A stretch of DNA of 7,628 nt from the NCBI GenBank assembly GCA_030837445.1, contig JAUPKM010000419.1, positions 1-7,628 of the forward strand, written 5' to 3'. Each line of letters starts with the position of its first letter. The first letter of the stretch is position 1. Source of the stretch: Actinomycetota bacterium (lineage in GTDB: Bacteria > Actinomycetota > Actinomycetes > S36-B12 > UBA10799). The notes beneath the pieces are model-generated. The model did not search any database. It was not told the origin of the DNA and saw only the letters and a list, made by a program, of their open reading frames with translations. Position numbers and translations under genes: made by a program. This document shows positions 6,862-7,628 of this stretch, one piece after another.

Positions 6862-6907
6862 GCATAAGTGTGGGCGCACCGTCAACGACGGGCGCCCACA
6901 CTCATGC
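6862..6907 (-). promoter_or_regulatory. Strong intergenic hairpin between cargo genes 1 and 2
   Basis: An 11-bp perfect stem (6867-6877 with 6892-6902) is extended outward by four more pairs (6862-6865 with 6904-6907) past one mismatch. It is extended inward by five pairs (6879-6883 with 6887-6891) past one bulged A, closing on a three-base loop. It starts about 18 bases after the stop codon of the 157-aa gene. No T-rich run follows on the transcribed strand, so it is not a classical terminator. A partial terminator, processing site or 3'-end protector that favours the first cistron is more plausible. Confidence 0.6.
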
Positions 6908-6924
6908 GGAAATCAGTGCCGGTG

Positions 6925-7398
6925 TTAGGCGTCTGCCCCGATGTAGACGGAGTAGGCGTCCGCATTTGTCGTGGTCGCATCAGCCACCACGATGGGCGTG
7001 GCCGGCGCTGCACCGGTGTTGGCGGCGACGATAGCGACCGTCGGCGTCTTCTCGGTGAAGGTGCCACTGCGCTTGACAGACAACTTCAGGTTCTTGCCCG
7101 CACAGCTGGGGTCGATCCCGGTGACCTTGTGGCCACCCGAGGAATTGACGCCGTAGCCGTTGCCGTTGCTGTGGCTGTGCGCAAACTGCTGCTGCACGTT
7201 GACACCGTCGGTGTCACAGCTGCCGGTCTGGGTCAGCGTCCCAGTGGCGCCGGCCTGCAGTGTCGTGTTGGTGTCGCCAGTGACGGTCAGGGTGGTCGCG
7301 TAGACGCCGTAACCGGCAGCAGCGACGCCGAGGGCCCCGACGACAGCGACTACCTTGCGACGACCGCGACGCTTGGTGGTGATGGTGTTGTGCTTCAT
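6925..7398 (-). CDS. Exported two-cysteine protein with alternate (SipW-type) signal peptide, first gene of the cassette
   Basis: This encodes 157 aa from ATG 7398, with AGGAGA four bases upstream; a TTG eight codons earlier is open but has no support. The basic region KRRGRRK (9-15) is followed by a hydrophobic core at 16-29 and the motif GYGVYA (29-34), the likely cleavage area, as in SipW-dependent exported proteins. The mature protein of about 123 residues is Thr/Gly/Ala/Val-rich and looks all-beta. Cys61 (TGSCDTDG) and Cys99 (DPSCAGKNLKLSV) are the only cysteines and could form one disulfide. Between them is a polar His/Asn/Gly loop (AHSHSNGNGYG) sharing NGNGY with its neighbour. The C-terminal part (VAIVAANTGAAPATPIVV) reads as further strands. 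It is the promoter-proximal gene and is followed by a hairpin, so it is likely the most abundant cargo. I cannot assign a function. Fibre or matrix protein is inference by analogy with TasA; no sequence match to TasA is claimed. Confidence 0.87.
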   Translation of the reverse strand: MKHNTITTKRRGRRKVVAVVGALGVAAAGYGVYATTLTVTGDTNTTLQAGATGTLTQTGSCDTDGVNVQQQFAHSHSNGNGYGVNSSGGHKVTGIDPSCAGKNLKLSVKRSGTFTEKTPTVAIVAANTGAAPATPIVVADATTTNADAYSVYIGADA

Positions 7399-7458
7399 GC
7401 GTTCTCCTGGTGGGTGACCCAACGGGTCTTGTCGAGCGGCGGGCGGGTGCGGACCGGT

Positions 7459-7486
7459 ATTTCAATGCAACGACTCTGTTTGTCAA
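7459..7486 (-). promoter_or_regulatory. Putative promoter of the export cassette
   Basis: On the minus strand a perfect TTGACA (7486-7481) is followed after 16 bp by TGAAAT (7464-7459, 4 of 6 to TATAAT). The start would be near 7452, leaving a leader of about 54 nt. That leader contains a GACCC-GTT-GGGTC hairpin (7428-7416) eight bases before the Shine-Dalgarno sequence. Confidence 0.5.
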
Positions 7487-7540
7487 GCCCGCCAACCCAT
7501 TGGGGTCACCGAGCATTGAAGAACAGTGAAACACCCGCAA

Positions 7541-7568
7541 TTGACTGGCACAACGGGCAAAATAGTGT
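7541..7568 (+). promoter_or_regulatory. Putative promoter of the right-edge plus-strand gene
   Basis: TTGACT (7541-7546, 5 of 6 to TTGACA) is followed after 16 bp by TAGTGT (7563-7568, matching TAnnnT). The start would be near 7575, about 24 bases before the GTG at 7599. An 11-bp dyad overlaps the spacer and flanks the -10 box. Confidence 0.45.
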
Positions 7569-7589
7569 GTTCCGCCACTTTTGCCCGTT
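7552..7589. promoter_or_regulatory. Perfect 11-bp inverted repeat, operator-like dyad
   Basis: AACGGGCAAAA (7552-7562) and TTTTGCCCGTT (7579-7589) are exact reverse complements separated by 16 bp. The arms bracket the -10 box and predicted start of the plus-strand gene. GC-rich outer ends with A/T inside are the wrong way round for a terminator. Repressor binding site is the likeliest reading; an RNA hairpin near the ribosome site is an alternative. Confidence 0.5.
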
Positions 7590-7598
7590 AGGACGATC

Positions 7599-7628
7599 GT
7601 GTCATCGGCCAAACGTACGACTCGCGTA
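7599..7628 (+). CDS. Start of an unidentified plus-strand gene, cut by the window edge
   Basis: A GTG at 7599 with AGGA five bases upstream opens a frame of ten codons, VSSAKRTTRV, running to the window end. The basic, polar N-terminus is compatible with a cytoplasmic DNA-binding protein, but ten residues cannot identify a family. Support is the good ribosome site, the promoter-like boxes upstream and the operator-like dyad. It is divergent from the export cassette, a common place for a cassette regulator. Confidence 0.45.
   Translation, partial: MSSAKRTTRV

Noticed and set aside
7214..7612. Minus-strand frame of 132 codons starting at ATG 7612
   Set aside because: It crosses the promoter region and then runs out of frame through the first cargo gene; its second half is an Arg/His-rich shadow.
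1..7628. CRISPR array, tRNA, rRNA, insertion sequence or phage attachment site
   Set aside because: No regularly spaced repeats, no cloverleaf-like segment, no transposase frame and no flanking target-site duplications were found by reading.

Overview
This is a high-GC window of actinobacterial type. The evidence is the base composition, frequent GTG starts, a TldD with an actinobacterial-style sequence, an ACT-ACT-HAD SerB, and a SipW-type signal peptidase beside small Gly/Thr/Ala-rich exported proteins. The genus cannot be fixed from the sequence alone. Almost everything is on the minus strand. The plus strand carries one complete gene (a SixA-type histidine phosphatase) and the first codons of another gene at the right edge.

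Left part (1-5274), household genes: the 5' part of tldD (minus, cut by the window edge); sixA (plus, divergent from tldD); then a minus-strand run read right to left as an unrecognised 269-aa protein, an MFS permease and serB. These three are tightly spaced and are probably one operon. serB and sixA are convergent and overlap by 26 bp at their 3' ends. The start of the 269-aa gene looks leaderless, with a TAnnnT box seven bases upstream of its ATG.

Right part (5317-7398), the accessory cassette: four minus-strand genes encode, in transcription order, a 157-aa exported protein, a 100-aa exported protein, a signal peptidase of the Ser/His/Asp (ER/SipW) class, and a 128-aa exported protein. The first two share a signal-peptide core ending G-Y/F-G-V-Y-A, related mature N-termini and an Asn-Gly repeat loop. 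All three exported proteins have exactly two cysteines. I read this as a dedicated-peptidase export system for small disulfide-bonded surface or extracellular proteins, in the general style of Bacillus SipW/TasA. The function of the cargo is not evident. A strong hairpin lies between cargo genes 1 and 2 and has no U-tract, so it may set the cargo ratio.

Right edge (7399-7628): a 200-bp divergent intergenic region has a TTGACA promoter for the export cassette and a TTGACT/TAGTGT promoter for a plus-strand gene that starts at 7599. An 11-bp perfect dyad overlaps the latter promoter, and interleaved inverted repeats lie between the two promoters. The plus-strand gene could encode a regulator of the cassette, but only ten codons are visible. 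No tRNA, rRNA, CRISPR array, insertion sequence or clear rho-independent terminator was seen, and no gene-free stretch exceeds about 200 bp.
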